Source: Vicia villosa
Taxonomy: Eukaryota; Streptophyta; Magnoliopsida; Fabales; Fabaceae
DNA: 64,000 bases
Assembly: GCF_029867415.1 (NCBI RefSeq)
Contig: NC_081185.1
Span: 83,767,712-83,831,711 of the forward strand
Reading direction: 5' to 3'
Shown here: positions 35,601 to 46,508 of the stretch, piece by piece
Position numbering within the stretch: the first letter of the stretch is position 1
Layout of the letters: each line of letters starts with the position of its first letter
Notes under the pieces: model-generated
What the model saw: the letters and a program-made list of their open reading frames with translations, nothing else
Told to the model about the DNA's origin: nothing
Databases searched by the model: none
Position numbers and translations under genes: made by a program

Positions 35601-36168
35601 TGTGAAGAGACTTTTAAGGTACCTCAGTGGTACAAGCACTCATGGACTTATTCTGTCATCATCTGCATCTGCACCCAAGTTCTAATTTCGAGTTTATAAT
35701 GATTCAGACTGGGCAAGTGACCCTAATGATAGGCGTTCCACATCTGGTTCCTGTCTTTACTTTGGACCTAACCTTGTGTCATGGAGCTCCAAAAAGCAAT
35801 CCTTGGTCACATGTTCAAGCACTGAATCAGAATACCGTGCTCTTGCTCACTCTACAGCATAATTATTATGGTTAGAATCACTCCTTTCAGAACTTAATGT
35901 GTCATTCCACACACCTACACTTCTATGTGATAATCTGAGTGATGTATTGCTATCCCACAATTCGGTTTTACATGCTTGAACGAAACATATTGAGCTTGAT
36001 ATTCACTTTGTTCGTGAAAGGGTTGTAGCTAAAAAAATTGCTATAGAACATGTTCCAGCTACTGCACAAATAGCAGATACTCTGACCAAACCTCTTGCTA
36101 CAGCACCATTCCAGGATCTGAGATCCAAACTCAAGGTGGTTTGTGACACTCACCTACCTTCAGTTTGA
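32647..36168 (+). pseudogene. copia pol: integrase, RT, RNase H (degenerate)
   Basis: Open from 32745 to 34723 (658 aa). GAG-pre-integrase and the integrase zinc finger (LWHHKLGHTN and CNSCNLGK) come first, then the integrase core with D in YTDLWGP, D in VQFDFGGE and E in NGTVERKHR. A Ser/Pro/Asn-rich linker follows. After a stop and frameshift at about 34720, RT resumes (YRWVFKLKYKSDGSLLKHKA, AIYGLKQAPRAWYEKL, catalytic YVDDILIT, about 34740-35595). RNase H with in-frame stops follows (YNDSDWASDPNDRRSTSG, SSTESEYRALA, TKHIELDIHFVRE, to 36168). The integrase triad looks complete; RT and RNase H cannot be made from one message. Confidence 0.85.
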
Positions 36169-36174
36169 GGGGGG

Positions 36175-36434
36175 TATTATAGTTACATATTTTTCCCTTA
36201 AGCTAAGCTCTTGTGTGAGTTATAATATTTACTTTTAGTCACATGTGTATTTTCCAGCTGGCATACGGTTATTAGTTTGTTAGCATGTGTAGCCGTTTTA
36301 CTAGCCTTGGTATATGAACCAAGTTATGTGTACATTGATTGGTAATGAATGAATCACAAAGAAAGCTTAGCTTCATCATCTTCCTTATGCTAGCTTATCT
36401 TCATCTTCTTCCTTGCTGAACTTTGAACTTCACA
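36175..36434 (+). repeat. 3' LTR of the truncated copia element (about 260 bp)
   Basis: Follows the polypurine tract directly, starts TATTATAGTTAC (TG expected) and ends CTTCACA. It contains 'gtaatgaatgaatcac', a plausible polyadenylation region. The right border is inferred from the CA end. Confidence 0.6.
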
Positions 36435-37002
36435 GAGTGAAGTATGAACAACTCGTTTAACTCAAACACTCACTCATTTATTAATTTGAACGTTGAAATT
36501 GAAATGATAATCTTATATATCCACCTCCACTACATTGTATTGAACTCAGACTCTCCACATCAAAACTTGGTTTATTTGATTTTACTATTTCTGATTGTTA
36601 CACGTGATTGTTATATGGAACAATTCTCAGTTTTTTATTTTATCAAACAAGTACTTTATAAAGAATTTGAAGTTTTCTCTACATATTTCCAGAACAAAAG
36701 AAAATAGAGTTCAGAGATAAAATCTTTGAAAAGAAACAATGGTAACATACACTGTGTTTATCCTAGCTTCGGGTAAGAAATTAACAAAAAAATATTTAAG
36801 GAAAATATTTAATTATCATTTTTTGTATGTCCGTTTTTATTTTCTTCATGTTTTAAAGAAATATTTTTGCATAGAGCAACCAGCAGATTGGCCTTCATCT
36901 CTTTTAGGATAAAATTTCCATCTTTGTTCTCTATTTACAAGAATATAACAAATACTGTCAAACACGTGAAAGTATTTAAAGTTGGACTTCCTCTCCCTTC
37001 AT
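36435..37002. other. Intergenic, nothing recognised
   Basis: No conserved reading frame or repeat borders identified. Confidence 0.45.
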
Positions 37003-38710
37003 AGTTCATAATGAGTAGCCTTGGTATTTGGTCGAATTGTTACTCGATTATGAATATGACAACAAGTATTCAATGCTTTAGACCAAAAATAGTACGTGAT
37101 ATTTTTGGCATGAATCACAACTTTAGCCATTTCTTGAGGGATATAGTTCATCCTCTAAAAAACACCATTTGGATGCGCTGTGATGGGAGAAAAAACTCAT
37201 TAACAATTCCATCAGTATCACAGAAGGTAGAGAAGTTTAAGTTTTCAAATTCTCTTCCATGATGTCACTTCTAACTTGAATGATATTGCCAATTTCTTCT
37301 CCTTTTTCATGATGTAAGCAATGACACAAACCCTAAAAACAATGAAGATATCATACTTCTAACGAATGAAATCAACCCAAGTGCATCTAAAGTAATCATC
37401 AACATATACAAAAACATATTTATTTCCTCAAAGACTCTCAAGTTCATGGGTCCCATGAGATCACTATGGAGTCGCTCAAGCACACGTGTAGAGGTAAGAT
37501 GTTGAACCTTCTTATGTGACATTTTGAACTGCTTTCCTAAATGACAATCATCACATATTTTACCTTCTTTTATCTTTAGGTTAAGTAGGCCAACAATATC
37601 CTACTTGAGAATAATATTCCTCATACTTATGATATTTAAGTGTCCAAGCTTTGTATGCTACATTTCAATATCTACCGTTTTGGAAATTAAACAAAATTGA
37701 GGCTGATACTTATCAGAAGGTGACCACATGTATTAGTTGTTTGTAGATCTAGGTCCCTTCATTACTTAATCATGTTTTTTGAATGTGACAATGCATTTAG
37801 TGGTAATGAAGTTGACACATAAATTTTTATCACATAGTTGACTGAAGCTAATAAGATTAGAAATGAGGCCACAAACTTGTAACATATCATTAATGCAAGG
37901 AACAACGGGATTCTCTAACTTCCATTCTCTAATAACTTTTTCCTTTATCACCAACACTGAGCGTGACATAACTACTAGAATAAAGTTTGATGTCTTTTTG
38001 ATAGTTTCTTTCTCCAATTAAGTGTCTAGAGCTACCTCTATGAAAGTTCCAATCTTCGTGACATGAAACTTTTAAGAGGTATAAAAAATATGACCCGAAA
38101 TGTTAGGCTTGACACGCCAACATTGTCGAGGATTCAAATCATGATTAGCCTTCCTTTGATGATGAAACAGATTGATATGTGGTTATATACCATACAATTT
38201 ATAGCAGTAAGGTCGTATGTGACCACATAGACCACAATAGTGACATATATGAGTGGTCTTGTATGAAACTTAGAGCGCTGATCAATATGTTTGGTAGGTT
38301 ATTGCAACATATAACCATACATTGTGATTTTTTTGAATAGGTGTCAGAATCATATTGTTTGAATGAGATGATTCGCCTGTATATCCAATTCACCACATGT
38401 CTATTGATGATTTTCCCATACCTATAATTTCATGAAGGCTCTCAGTTCCAAAATTCAACATGCGAATAGACTTGTTCATGACATCAAGCTTAGAAATGAG
38501 ATGCCCTGCTTTTTCCTTCAACTTTAATATAGTTACCATAAGACGTGTTTTTTTCCGAATATGGGCTTCAACTTTATTATAGTTACTAAATAGGTTTAAT
38601 AATTCACAAAACAAAATCTTAGTTTTATGTTTGGAAGCTCTGTCTGTTGGAACACATTATAGTCCATTGCTTCATAAACATGATAAACTCTTCTTCATGC
38701 TCCACATGCA
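37003..38710 (-). pseudogene. Highly decayed Ty1/copia gag-protease-integrase
   Basis: In order on the minus strand: a zinc knuckle ICHYCGLCGHIRPYCYKLYG (about 38250-38190), a protease-adjacent block (VCGLISNLISFSQLCDKNL, about 37900-37820), the integrase knuckle and core (CDDCHLGKQFKMSHKKV, RLHSDLMGPM, about 37560-37440), then NEFFSPIT, EMAKVVIHAKNI and SKALNTCCHIHNRVTIRP (37200-37010). Many stops and frameshifts. It is not part of the plus-strand copia element to its left. Confidence 0.75.
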
Positions 38711-39255
38711 ACCTTAAGATGAGTCTTTTCTCCATTGTGTTCGAGACCACAATGTTTATAGAAATCTTTGACTTAATGTTGCTTCAATAAACCCCTTCTA
38801 GAGAACAAAGAAGAACGTCTCCTAAAATGAAACTCACTTAACTACTCCTACACCATTATTAATGTCGATGAAAATTGCAATGGTAGGCGAACCTGTAGTG
38901 GCTTTGATGGATCCATTCAAAATTATTTGGAGGCTGGACAACATGGAATTTCTAGCTTCATTCTAAACTATTTTAATATCCTCCATGTGGAACTTTATCC
39001 AATTTTCCAAGGCCTCTCTCTCCATCTCTCCAAAGATATGGATCTTTATGACCCACTTTGCTACATGTATTCATTCCTTAGTATCTCTCTCATTGAGACC
39101 CCCTCGAACAAGTACAATAAAAATATTTGTGCTAATTAAAGATGTCAAGGATATGTTAATTGCTAATAGGTTGATTAGGATTGTCCACATTCTCCTCGAA
39201 TGAAATATAGGTGTTGGTTTAATGGTCAAGATCAAAACTATCTCAAAATTTCTAT
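38711..39255. other. Possible further retroelement debris
   Basis: Short minus-strand ORFs with no clear family. It may extend the copia gag relic, but I cannot show it. Confidence 0.3.
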
Positions 39256-39643
39256 TAGGGTTGGGAATAGGTTGGACCATAGGTTGGGCCGAGGTAGGCT
39301 TTGCCAAACTTGAGCCTTGCCTTCTAAAACTTTGAAAGCCTAGGTTTGTCCTGTGGCCTATCTTAAACTTGTTTTTGGGTCTGAGCCTAGCCTTTTTGAA
39401 GGCCTATTAGCCTACATAAAAACCTATTTTATTTGAACATTTTTAATTAAGCAATTCTACTAATGTTTAAATAGACTAACAATTTAGAAAATGAAAGAGA
39501 CTAAATGCTTATCTGCATTGACTTATTCAAGTTTACCTATTCAACTTATGACATTGTTCATTAGTTTTCAGCTCATTTTCATAAATTCTTCAAGATAATA
39601 AAGCTTTATTTTTGTATTTTAATTCAAAATACAAATACAATAT

Positions 39644-41095
39644 TGATCGGAAAATTAGCAAGTGTACTAATTTTTTACCGATGTAGTAATACAATAGGAG
39701 ATTCCCCAAGTATCGATCTCGAGGACTGCTGTAGCAATATAAGTATGACAAGAATTCAATTGAACAAAAAGCACAAGGGATTAGTTTGGTTGGGTGATTT
39801 AAGATGACAATAATTAAAATAAGCAATATTTAAAACTAGACTTTGTAAAAAGTATGAGAAAATATGCTAGGGTAGATGTATGAATCGCCTTGTAATTCAC
39901 GTAACCGCTATTTTATGAGAAATTCGTTAATATGGTTAAGTATCGATTCTCGCAAGTTATTTTCCCTAATTTCTTAACGGAAAACCTTTTGATACTAAAA
40001 TTAGGTTTTAATTCCTTAACAACTCAATTTTGTATCAAGAACTCTATGAATAAAATCAAGAATAAACGATCACTATTATCGAATCCTTATTCCTAAGTGA
40101 TTTACCGGTAGCGTTATTATTCAAAAAGCGTTAAGGTGGTTTGTCTGACCTAACCTTAACCATAGATCAACATAATATTTTCCAATAAAACGAAGCATTA
40201 GATACTTTGAATATAAACTTAACTCATAAAAACTTCAATTTCATAAATCAACGGTAATTCGATTCATTACATAAAAGCGATTCAGGGACATCCCCCTAAC
40301 ATAAAAAGGTTTAGCTACTCATAATGTTTAAGAAAACTACAAAGATAGATGTAAACATTACAGGAAAATTCTGGATTTGTGTGATCTCCAATTGCGATTG
40401 CTCTTGAAGATCTTCTTCCCAAAACCCTTGTTGACTCCCCTTCCTTGTGTAATTTTCTATTCTCAATGATCCAAGATGCTCAATCCTTATCAGAATTAGG
40501 TTTTAGTAGTATCAGCTCACAACCCAAACATGCGAAAGGTCCGAAATATCCTTAATGAGCTCAAGCCTTTCAAAATATAAAAATTTGAATCTCGTCTCGC
40601 ACTTGCCAACACGGGTCGTGCCCCGTGACACTAGCACCCGTGTTAGCCTTCTCCCAACATCCTGGATTGCCTTTTCACCCAGGCTTGCTGACACGGGCCG
40701 TGTTAGGGAACAGGGGCACCCGTGTCAGCCCACTGACTTGCTCCCTTGGCTTCTTTTCTTCCTTTTCTCCTGACACGGGCCGTGTCCCGTGACACTGGCA
40801 CCCGTGTCAGCCTACTGTGAGTGATTTTTCTTCACTTCTGACTTCGAAGAACTTTCCCTCGACCCCGCATTATTCTCATGGACTTGATCACATGAGCCTG
40901 AAACGTTAACAGTACCAAACCAAGAATTAAACACCCTAAATTATATGAATCTTCAAAATCAAAGCAAAACACACAACTTAACAAAACACTTAAAATAACA
41001 AATTAAAACGATAAAAGATGGAACATTGTGTTACCGAAATGATACGCTTTTTGCCAAATGATTGATCAAAACATAGTACAAATGGTGAACGATCA
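39644..41095. mobile_element. Probable solo LTR (Athila-like), nested in the hAT-like element
   Basis: Starts TGATCGGAAAATTAGCAAGT and ends GGTGAACGATCA, so the ends are TG...CA with a 6-bp inverted TGATCG. The 'gcaagtgtactaattttttac ... agtatcgatctcgaggactgc' opening is familiar from legume Athila-like LTRs. No matching 5-bp duplication was found (aatat / tataa) and there is no gag or pol inside. Confidence 0.5.
40598..40819. repeat. Three copies of a palindromic CACGGG...CCCGTG motif
   Basis: The module 'acacgggccgtg...cacccgtgtcagc' occurs at about 40607-40644, 40691-40731 and 40773-40812, spaced about 84 and 82 bp. Each copy is an imperfect inverted repeat in an otherwise AT-rich LTR. 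It is far more GC-rich than its surroundings. Confidence 0.8.
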
Positions 41096-41283
41096 TATAA
41101 TAATAATAAAATTTATATTTATTTAAATAGGCCGACCTGTTAGATTTAAAATTTTTTTGTTATGACATGTGACCCAACCTTTTTAACTAAATGAATTTAT
41201 AAAAAAAATTAAGTCTTACATACTCCGCGCTTATGTAGGCTAGGCCGGACGTAACTCATCTATTTTCACCCCTCTACTTTCAC

Positions 41284-41498
41284 TGGACACCTCGCCTCCT
41301 TTTAAACTCAGCAACATCCTTACAATTCATGATGTAATTTTTTTTAAATTGTATTTTTTCTTTAATCTTTAAAAGATGCATTTTTAATAGTCCAACCGTG
41401 GACACCTCGCCTCCTTTTAAACTCAGCAACATGCTTACAATTCATGATGTAATTTTTTTCTTTAATCTTTAAAAAATGCATTTTTAATAGTCCAACCC
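41284..41498. repeat. Tandem duplication, period 115 bp
   Basis: 'tggacacctcgcctccttt...aatagtccaacc' occurs at 41284-41398 and again from 41399, with small indels in the T-rich part. Confidence 0.9.
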
Positions 41499-41520
41499 TA
41501 TTGTATAAAAGGTTCCATTT

Positions 41521-41720
41521 GTTTTTTTTTTATGAGAAAGCAATTTCATTAAGATAAAAATGAGACAGAAGCAACAGAAGAGTGATCCACAGAAGAAAAA
41601 CCCCCTATCCAAGTTCTTGAGCCATACAATTTACCTAAGCCTACTACATTATGAACAGGGCAGGCCTGGGCCTGGGAAAGCAGACCCAACCCAGAACCTC
41701 ATAAAAAGAGGGGCATCAAG
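41521..41720 (-). repeat. Possible 3' tail of a retroposon
   Basis: On the minus strand the sequence ends 'taatgaaattgctttctcat' followed by a run of A, like the 3' end of a plant LINE mRNA. No coding part is attached. Confidence 0.3.
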
Positions 41721-42345
41721 TAGTTAAGTGTGGGCTTTATGAATTACAAGAAAAAATAACATATACAATTTATTTTGAAATACTACAACATCTGGTATTT
41801 GTGGCACAGCGGTAAAGAGGGATATATTCTAAGTTGAGCATATGCACTCTACTATTAACCAGGACCTCATCGTTTAGTTATTTTGATAAGTAGTTAAAAC
41901 TATTTGGAACCAGAATTGCACTCTAATATTAACCAACTGAACTATAAAAATTGGGAGGCCGACAAAATAAAATAAAAACCATATTATATTTATTTTATTA
42001 ACCTTTCTTATTTTATTTCTTTAATATAAATTTTGGATGATGGTAATTTTTCAAATTAAATATTCAAAATTTTATCATATGATTAAATCATAAAAAATAT
42101 TATAATATAATTATATAATTATTAGTGGTTTGATTTTGATTTATAAAAAAATATATCGTTAAAATTTATTTTATAATAATATATTTAAAAAATTGGATAT
42201 TAGTGTTATTTTTAATTAGTTCTTATGAATATATAGATAATAAATTAAATTAATAATTTTAAAATATTTTTAAACAACTTGATTTAAGTTAGTCTAACCT
42301 AACACAACATTTATAAGGTTTTATAAATCTTTAATCAATTCAACT
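41721..42345. other. AT-rich non-coding DNA
   Basis: Nothing coding. A tRNA-promoter-like 'gtggcacagcggtaaag' at 41800 has no partner B box and is not called. Confidence 0.4.
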
Positions 42346-42349
42346 TTTT

Positions 42350-42540
42350 TCATATTATTGGTGGTAAATTTTGACGGTTTACCAAAGTATCAAAAAACAA
42401 CTAACAACTTTCACTCTCCTAATACCGAGAAAAGAAGAAAGCGGCAGACAAACTTAAAGGGTTAAGTATTGAACTCAGAACCTCAAGGGAAGCACGCGCT
42501 TGAGGCCCAAACTCCACCGCTAGACCAACCCTCTCGGGTT
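42350..42540 (-). repeat. tRNA-derived SINE-like unit
   Basis: On the minus strand a tRNA-like head begins 'gagagggttggtctagcggt'. It has a box A match TGGTCTAGCGG (42527-42517) and a box B match GAGTTCAATAC (42476-42466) about 40 nt further, the spacing of an RNA polymerase III promoter. The head is followed by a non-tRNA body. No tRNA cloverleaf is complete, so this is a retroposon rather than a tRNA gene. The 3' border is not defined. Confidence 0.55.
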
Positions 42541-43057
42541 GGGTTAAGTATGTTTTTGGTCCTTATAAATATCTCAAATTTTATTTTTAGTCCCTATTAA
42601 AAAAATGACATATTTTAGTCCTTAAAATTTTTTTATACATGTAGTTTTAGTCCCTGCTATTTTTTAAAATTTTGAAAACTGTTTAATTACCCTTAAATTT
42701 ATAAATTTTTGAATAATTTTTTTCATATGTGTTTAGAATATTATAAAATATTTCTTTATCAAATTTTTTTATAATGAGAAGAATTAAATATGAATTTTTT
42801 AAATTTCAAAAAATCATGATAAAAGTAATGCAAATCTCGACTTAGAAATCAAATTTTGAGTTTCTTTTTTTTGAGGAACTTTTTACAACGTTCTAAACAT
42901 GTCTGTAAAATAATCATTCAAAATACACATCGGTTTAACAGTAAAGACTAAAACTACGTGCATAATAATTTTATGGAGACCAGAATATGTCATTTTTTTA
43001 ATAGAGACTGAAAATGAAATTTGAGATATTTATAGGGACCAAAAACATACTTAACCC
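42541..43057. mobile_element. Legume MITE with long terminal inverted repeats
   Basis: The left end GGGTTAAGTATGTTTTTGGTCC is mirrored by the right end GGACCAAAAACATACTTAACCC. The inverted repeat extends, with changes, through 'ataaatatctcaaattt', 'aatgacatatt' and 'tagttttagtcc', over roughly 110-130 bp each side. It is 517 bp and non-coding. The length of the TIRs suggests a Mutator-type origin, but I found no clear target duplication. Confidence 0.8.
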
Positions 43058-43285
43058 TATATTAAAAAATTAACAATATTAATATTATTTATAACTAAAT
43101 CTTTTAATTAATTATTTACTTTTATATAAGGGTCAACTTTTGTTATTTACCCAGAGCCTTTAAAAGGTCAGGACCAACCCTAATTATGAATATAAATATT
43201 GAGATCCCTAGACAAATACATGACAAAAGCAATTTTAAAAGAATTCATCAAGATATGAGAAGTATTTTTTTAAAAGGTTCCGTTT
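43058..43285. other. Short intergenic stretch
   Basis: AT-rich, no feature recognised. Confidence 0.4.
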
Positions 43286-44008
43286 GTTATATGCAGGGGC
43301 GGATCTTCCTTAGGACAGAGGGTGGTCATGGCCACCCCAAAATTTTGATGATATTTTTTTAAAATAGGTATACTAAATAACATTTCCTATAAAATTTAAT
43401 ATTTATAAATTTATGAAGCACCATGTTACCAAAAATGCACAGAGGTCGAGTGGATATGCTGTACAACTACAATCTCAACATTATGGGATCAAAACTTGCT
43501 TGTTGAGATCTAAACTTGAATTTTTTTACTATTTCTTTAAATATCATGGAATCAAATTTTATTGAGCCTTTTTACAATTTTTTTAAATATTTGTCTAAGT
43601 ATTCCCAAACTTAATATTATATTAAGTTCACTTCTTTATTCTCATGAATTTGGTTTGAATTGTTTACGAGTTCTCAAAAAGTATTAATAATTATTTTTAA
43701 AAATTCTATCCAATTTATTTATTAAGAATAATGTCCTTCCAATTCAATTTCTTAAAATTGTTCTAAAATAAATTTTGAATGTAATTTTTTTTACACTCTC
43801 TCATTCATATTTTGCTTGGTTGTTGTTTTTCTTTCCTCCTCGCATACAAACACGCATGGATTGTTTGGTTGTTATTTTTTTCACATAAAATAATTTCAAT
43901 CAGTTATCACTAGACAAAATTATTGAACAAAGAGCATATAAAAATAGTAAATCTACAAAAATGAAGCACACAATAATATAATAATATTGCTAGACACGTT
44001 GACAATAA

Positions 44009-45840
44009 CTAGCGTGATACCCGTGCGTCCGCACAGGTACCCGTTGTGGCCGTGTTATTTTGTTCAATATATATATTATTCTAGAGGTAAATGTCAGAAA
44101 ACCAGATATGTGAAATATATAAATTTCTTTTTAAAGGTTTGGGCAAAGTTTGAGATATTTTCATCAAGAAAAATTATTTTCCCGTTAATATTCAATATTT
44201 CAATCAGTAACTTAATATTCCCGTAAATATTTAATATGTTTATCAGTAATTCATGTTCTCGTTAATATTTAATATTTTATTCAGTAACTTCAGGTTCCTG
44301 TTAATATTCAATATTTTGATCAGTATCTTCATGTTCCCGCTAATATTCATTATTTTGATCAGTAACTTCGTATTCCCGTTAATATTCCAAACTTGTTCCC
44401 GTTAATATTCAATATTTTTATCAGTAACTTCATGTTCCCGTTAATATTCTTTATTTTTATCAGTAACTCCGTGTTCTCTTAATATTCATTATTTTGATCA
44501 ATTACTTTGTGTTCCCGTTAATATTCCAAATTTGTTCCCGTTAATATTGAAAAAAATTATCAGTAACTTCATGTTCCGTTTATATTAAAAAAAATATCAC
44601 TAACTTCGTGTTCTCGTTAATATTCAATATTTAGTCAATAACTTCGTGTTCCCGTCAATATTTATTATTTTGATCAGTAACTTTGTGTTCCCGTTAATAT
44701 TCAAATTTTGGATCAGTAACTTAATGTTTCCGATTATATTAAAAATTTTGATAAGTAACTTTATCTTCCGTTAATATTCAGTATTTTAATCAATAACTCC
44801 GTGCTCCCGTTAATATTCAATATTTTAAATGTTAACGGGATATCCGTGCATTCGCACGGGGACCAGTTTGGTACGCTCATTTGTTACAATATTCAATATT
44901 TCAATCACTAACTTCATGTTCCCGTTAATGTTCAATATTTCGATCAGTAACTTCATGTTCCCGTTAATATTCAATATTTTGATCAGTAATTCATGTTCTC
45001 GTTAATATTCAATATTTTATTCAGTAACTTCATGTTCCCGTTAATATTCAATATTTTGATTATTAACTTCATGTTCTTGCTTATTTTGTTCAATATTATA
45101 TTTTTTTTTATAAAAAAAAGAAATTGATGTAATTATTATTATGATACATTTCGTTCATGAAAGATACATAATAAAATTAAAAATAAAATTGATAAAGAAT
45201 AGAATAATAAAGAGTTATTTTATTAATATGCAATAAAAATTAAGAAGATCAATAAAGAATACACAATGTCGATTGTCTAATGCAATAAACTTAGTCACAT
45301 TTACTTTCAACGTATTCCAAATTTGTTCCCGTTAATATTCAATATTTTTATCAGTAACGTCATGTTCCCGTTAATATTCATTATTTTGATCAGTAACTCC
45401 GTGTTCGCGTTAATATTGAAAAAATGTATCAGTAAGTTAATGTTTATGTTGATATTCAAAAAAATTATCAGTAACTTCGTGTTCTCATTAATATTCAATA
45501 TTTTGTCAATAACCCCGTATTCCCGTTAATATTTATTATTTTGATTAGTAACTCTATGTTCCCGTTAATGTTCAAAATTTGTTCCCGTTAATATTCAAAA
45601 TTTGGTTCAGTAACTTAATGTTTCCAATAATATTCAAAATTTTGATCAGTAACTTCGTGCTCCCGTTAATATTCAATATTTTAATCAATAACTCCGTGCT
45701 CCAGTTAATATTCAATATTTTGAATATTAACGGGATACATGTGCATTCACACTGGGACCAGTGTGGTAGGCTCCTTTGTTTTAATATTAAATATTTTGAT
45801 CAATAAACATTATTTTTCTGTTAATATTTAATATTCAATC
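44009..45840 (-). mobile_element. Helitron-like element: 3' end with CTAG terminus and hairpin
   Basis: On the minus strand the sequence ends with a hairpin (44037-44020, arms CCTGTGCG / CGCACGGG, 7 of 8 pairs). A 7-nt spacer and CTAG (44012-44009) follow, with T as the next base, as expected for a Helitron inserted between A and T. The interior is a minisatellite array, common in Helitrons. The 5' TC terminus was not located, so the right border is only where the array ends. Confidence 0.5.
44165..45760. repeat. Minisatellite: CCCGTTAATATTCAATATTTTGATCAGTAACTT-like units
   Basis: An approximately 38-55 bp unit combining 'ttcccgttaatattcaatat' and 'ttgatcagtaacttcatg' is repeated dozens of times with drift, in two blocks (about 44165-45080 and 45310-45760). 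They are separated by about 230 bp of AT-rich DNA. A hairpin module 'ccgtgcattcgcac' with 'gggaccagt' appears at about 44838 and 45738, at the same place in each block, suggesting duplication of a larger unit. Confidence 0.85.
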
Positions 45841-46452
45841 GAATAATTTTGAATTAAATGTGTTAATATCAGTACCATATACGCGTACCATATAAGTACC
45901 CGTGTGTAAATATAAATAAGATCATGATCGGCGTTTCTATAAAATTTGTGATATACACCATTGTTATAAATAGGTCAAGGGTAAAAATATAAATAATTTT
46001 GATTTTAATTAAATTATTTAAGTGAAAAAAAAGGTGATATGAATAATATAATATGAGAATACTTTAAATTAGAAAATATTTAAAAAAAAATAAAGTTCAA
46101 TCTTGAAAATAATACAAACCTTTAATAGGTTGAGAAATAAGTTTTTATTGATTTATAAATAATTAAAACAATATTTTGACTCCACGATATCTCTCTTTCC
46201 CTCCCTTTCAACATGCCTAATTTTTTAAGAGATTATAAAGATTGCTTTTAATAGAAATCAATTCTCTATTAAAATCAATTCTCCAAGAATATAAATTACT
46301 TTTATATGTTATGTATTGACTATTTAATTAACCCTCCATAAAAGAAAATAAAGGAGCATTAAATTGATATGTATTAAAAAAATAGAACGCAGGTAATGTA
46401 GATATTGATGTCTTTCTATATTCTTTTTCTTCCCTTTGTTCTCTTCTACTTG

Positions 46453-46455
<3 letters not shown>

Positions 46456-46506
<51 letters not shown>
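46456..46506. repeat. (TA)n microsatellite
   Basis: About 25 TA units. Confidence 0.95.

Positions 46507-46508
<2 letters not shown>

Larger units (their letters stand above)
32647..36434 (+). mobile_element. 5'-truncated Ty1/copia retrotransposon
   Basis: Plus-strand pol begins near the end of the protease domain (LTNVLHVPSITKNLLSVSKF) and runs through integrase, RT and RNase H to a polypurine tract (TTTGAGGGGGG, 36164-36174) and a 3' LTR. Gag, most of the protease, the primer site and the 5' LTR are missing. Truncation and several stops make it inactive. Confidence 0.85.
39256..41276. mobile_element. hAT-like element split by an LTR
   Basis: The left end TAGGGTTGGGAATAGG and the reverse complement of the right end TAGAGGGGTGAAAATAG form a degenerate inverted repeat of the type common in legume hAT MITEs. 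GC-rich Gly/Ala-coloured blocks (aggccta, ggctaggccgg) lie just inside both ends. Flanking octamers atttctat / ctttcact match at 5 of 8 positions. The middle is occupied by an LTR-like sequence. Confidence 0.5.

Noticed and set aside
39639..41100. 5-bp target duplication for the probable Athila-like solo LTR
   Set aside because: Flanks are aatat and tataa; they do not match, so no duplication is claimed.
41797..41850. tRNA-like 'gtggcacagcggtaaag' box A
   Set aside because: No B box, no cloverleaf and no acceptor stem; left unassigned.
42460..42540. Functional tRNA gene
   Set aside because: A and B boxes are present, but acceptor and anticodon stems do not fold; better read as a SINE head.
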